This document shows, piece by piece, positions 5,623-6,138 of a DNA stretch of 6,138 nt (within the stretch, counting starts at the first letter, position 1; every line of letters begins with the position of its first letter). The DNA is taken from positions 1-6,138 of the forward strand of contig JAIFMR010000083.1 in NCBI GenBank assembly GCA_020048255.1. The letters are read 5' to 3'. The translations under genes were made by a program, and so were the position numbers. Source of the DNA: Rhodoferax sp. (lineage in GTDB: Bacteria; Pseudomonadota; Gammaproteobacteria; Burkholderiales; Burkholderiaceae_C). Below the pieces are notes generated by a model. It was not told where the DNA came from. It ran no database searches and saw nothing but the letters and a program-made list of their open reading frames with translations.

Positions 5623-6138
5623 GACAGCGCCGCCTGATACGTGTCCTTCGACACCAGATTCAGGTCGCTGTGCTGGCCACCGGCAATTTCTACCCATTGC
5701 TTGGGTGGGTTGGCGGCTTCAAACAACTGCTTGCCCAAGCTCAGTGGAATGGTGCTGTCCTGGTCACCGTGCAGCATCAGCAAGGGCGCCCGCACCTGGC
5801 TTATTTTTTCAATTGAGGCAAAGCGTTCATGAATCAGCAGGGACAGCACGCGAGGCCAAAAACCGGCTTGGGTTGCCACATCTGCAAAGCTGGTAAATGC
5901 AGACTCCAGGATCAGACCACCGAAGTCTGAAGGTGCTTGCAGGTGGCTGGCCAGGTCAACAGCCGCGCCGGTGCCCATGGAGTGGCCGTAAATCACGCGT
6001 TGGCCAGCGCGCGGCTCCAGTCGCATCAACTCAGCCCATGCCAGCTGGGCATCCTGCAGAATAGTTTCCTCCGACGGGACCAGGCGGGTGCTTTGGCCCC
6101 AGCCTCGATAGTCGACCGCCAGTACCGAAAAGCCGGCG
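5589..6138 (-). CDS. Alpha/beta hydrolase (C-terminal part, runs off right edge)
   Basis: The last 182 residues of an alpha/beta-hydrolase fold protein; the start is beyond the right edge. My minus-strand reading from 6137 is open throughout: AGFSVLAVDYRGWGQST is the strand-helix turn seen in BEM46/ABHD13-type hydrolases. Then comes the nucleophile elbow YGHSMGTGAA (Ser codon at 5979-5981), LMLHGDQDSTIP with the likely catalytic Asp (5757-5759), and AGGQHSDL with the catalytic His (5670-5672). The whole Ser-Asp-His triad is present, so the protein should be active as an esterase, lipase or peptidase; the substrate is unknown. A TTG/ATG pair near 6029 could be mistaken for a start, but conserved sequence continues upstream of it. 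It converges with the HAD gene and ends inside that gene's last codons, ending in SAFRATYLSQP. Confidence 0.92.
   Translation of the reverse strand, partial: AGFSVLAVDYRGWGQSTRLVPSEETILQDAQLAWAELMRLEPRAGQRVIYGHSMGTGAAVDLASHLQAPSDFGGLILESAFTSFADVATQAGFWPRVLSLLIHERFASIEKISQVRAPLLMLHGDQDSTIPLSLGKQLFEAANPPKQWVEIAGGQHSDLNLVSKDTYQAALSAFRATYLSQP

Overview
The window looks like chromosomal DNA of a betaproteobacterium, most likely family Comamonadaceae (Rhodoferax/Polaromonas-like). This rests on protein resemblance recalled from memory, the tal-pgi gene pair, moderately GC-rich coding sequence, and a short repeat inside pgi that resembles an interspersed repeat of that family. No database search was possible.

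Layout: (1) 1-439, minus strand: the N-terminal part of a DppB/OppB-type ABC permease that runs off the left edge. (2) 440-532: a 93-bp divergent intergenic region. (3) 533-2341, plus: a periplasmic peptide/oligopeptide-type solute-binding protein (SBP_bac_5 family), presumably the receptor for the transporter whose permease is transcribed away from it. (4) 2433-3327, plus: transaldolase (tal), broken by an internal deletion of about 53 nt that shifts the frame and removes the ATTNPS segment with a catalytic-site Asn. (5) 3349-4917, plus: intact glucose-6-phosphate isomerase (pgi), 21 nt after tal. (6) 4977-5600, plus: a HAD-superfamily hydrolase of the YihX-like type. (7) 5589-6138, minus: the C-terminal part of an alpha/beta hydrolase, converging on and overlapping the HAD gene by 12 bp, with a bulged inverted repeat across the overlap.

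Function: the left part is an ABC importer for peptides or similar solutes. The middle is a small sugar-phosphate cluster around fructose-6-phosphate: transaldolase makes it in the non-oxidative pentose phosphate pathway and Pgi interconverts it with glucose-6-phosphate. The HAD protein may be a sugar-phosphate phosphatase, but its substrate cannot be read from sequence. No mobile element, CRISPR array, RNA gene or new multi-gene system was seen. The points most worth checking are the tal lesion and the repeat-like insert within the pgi reading frame.
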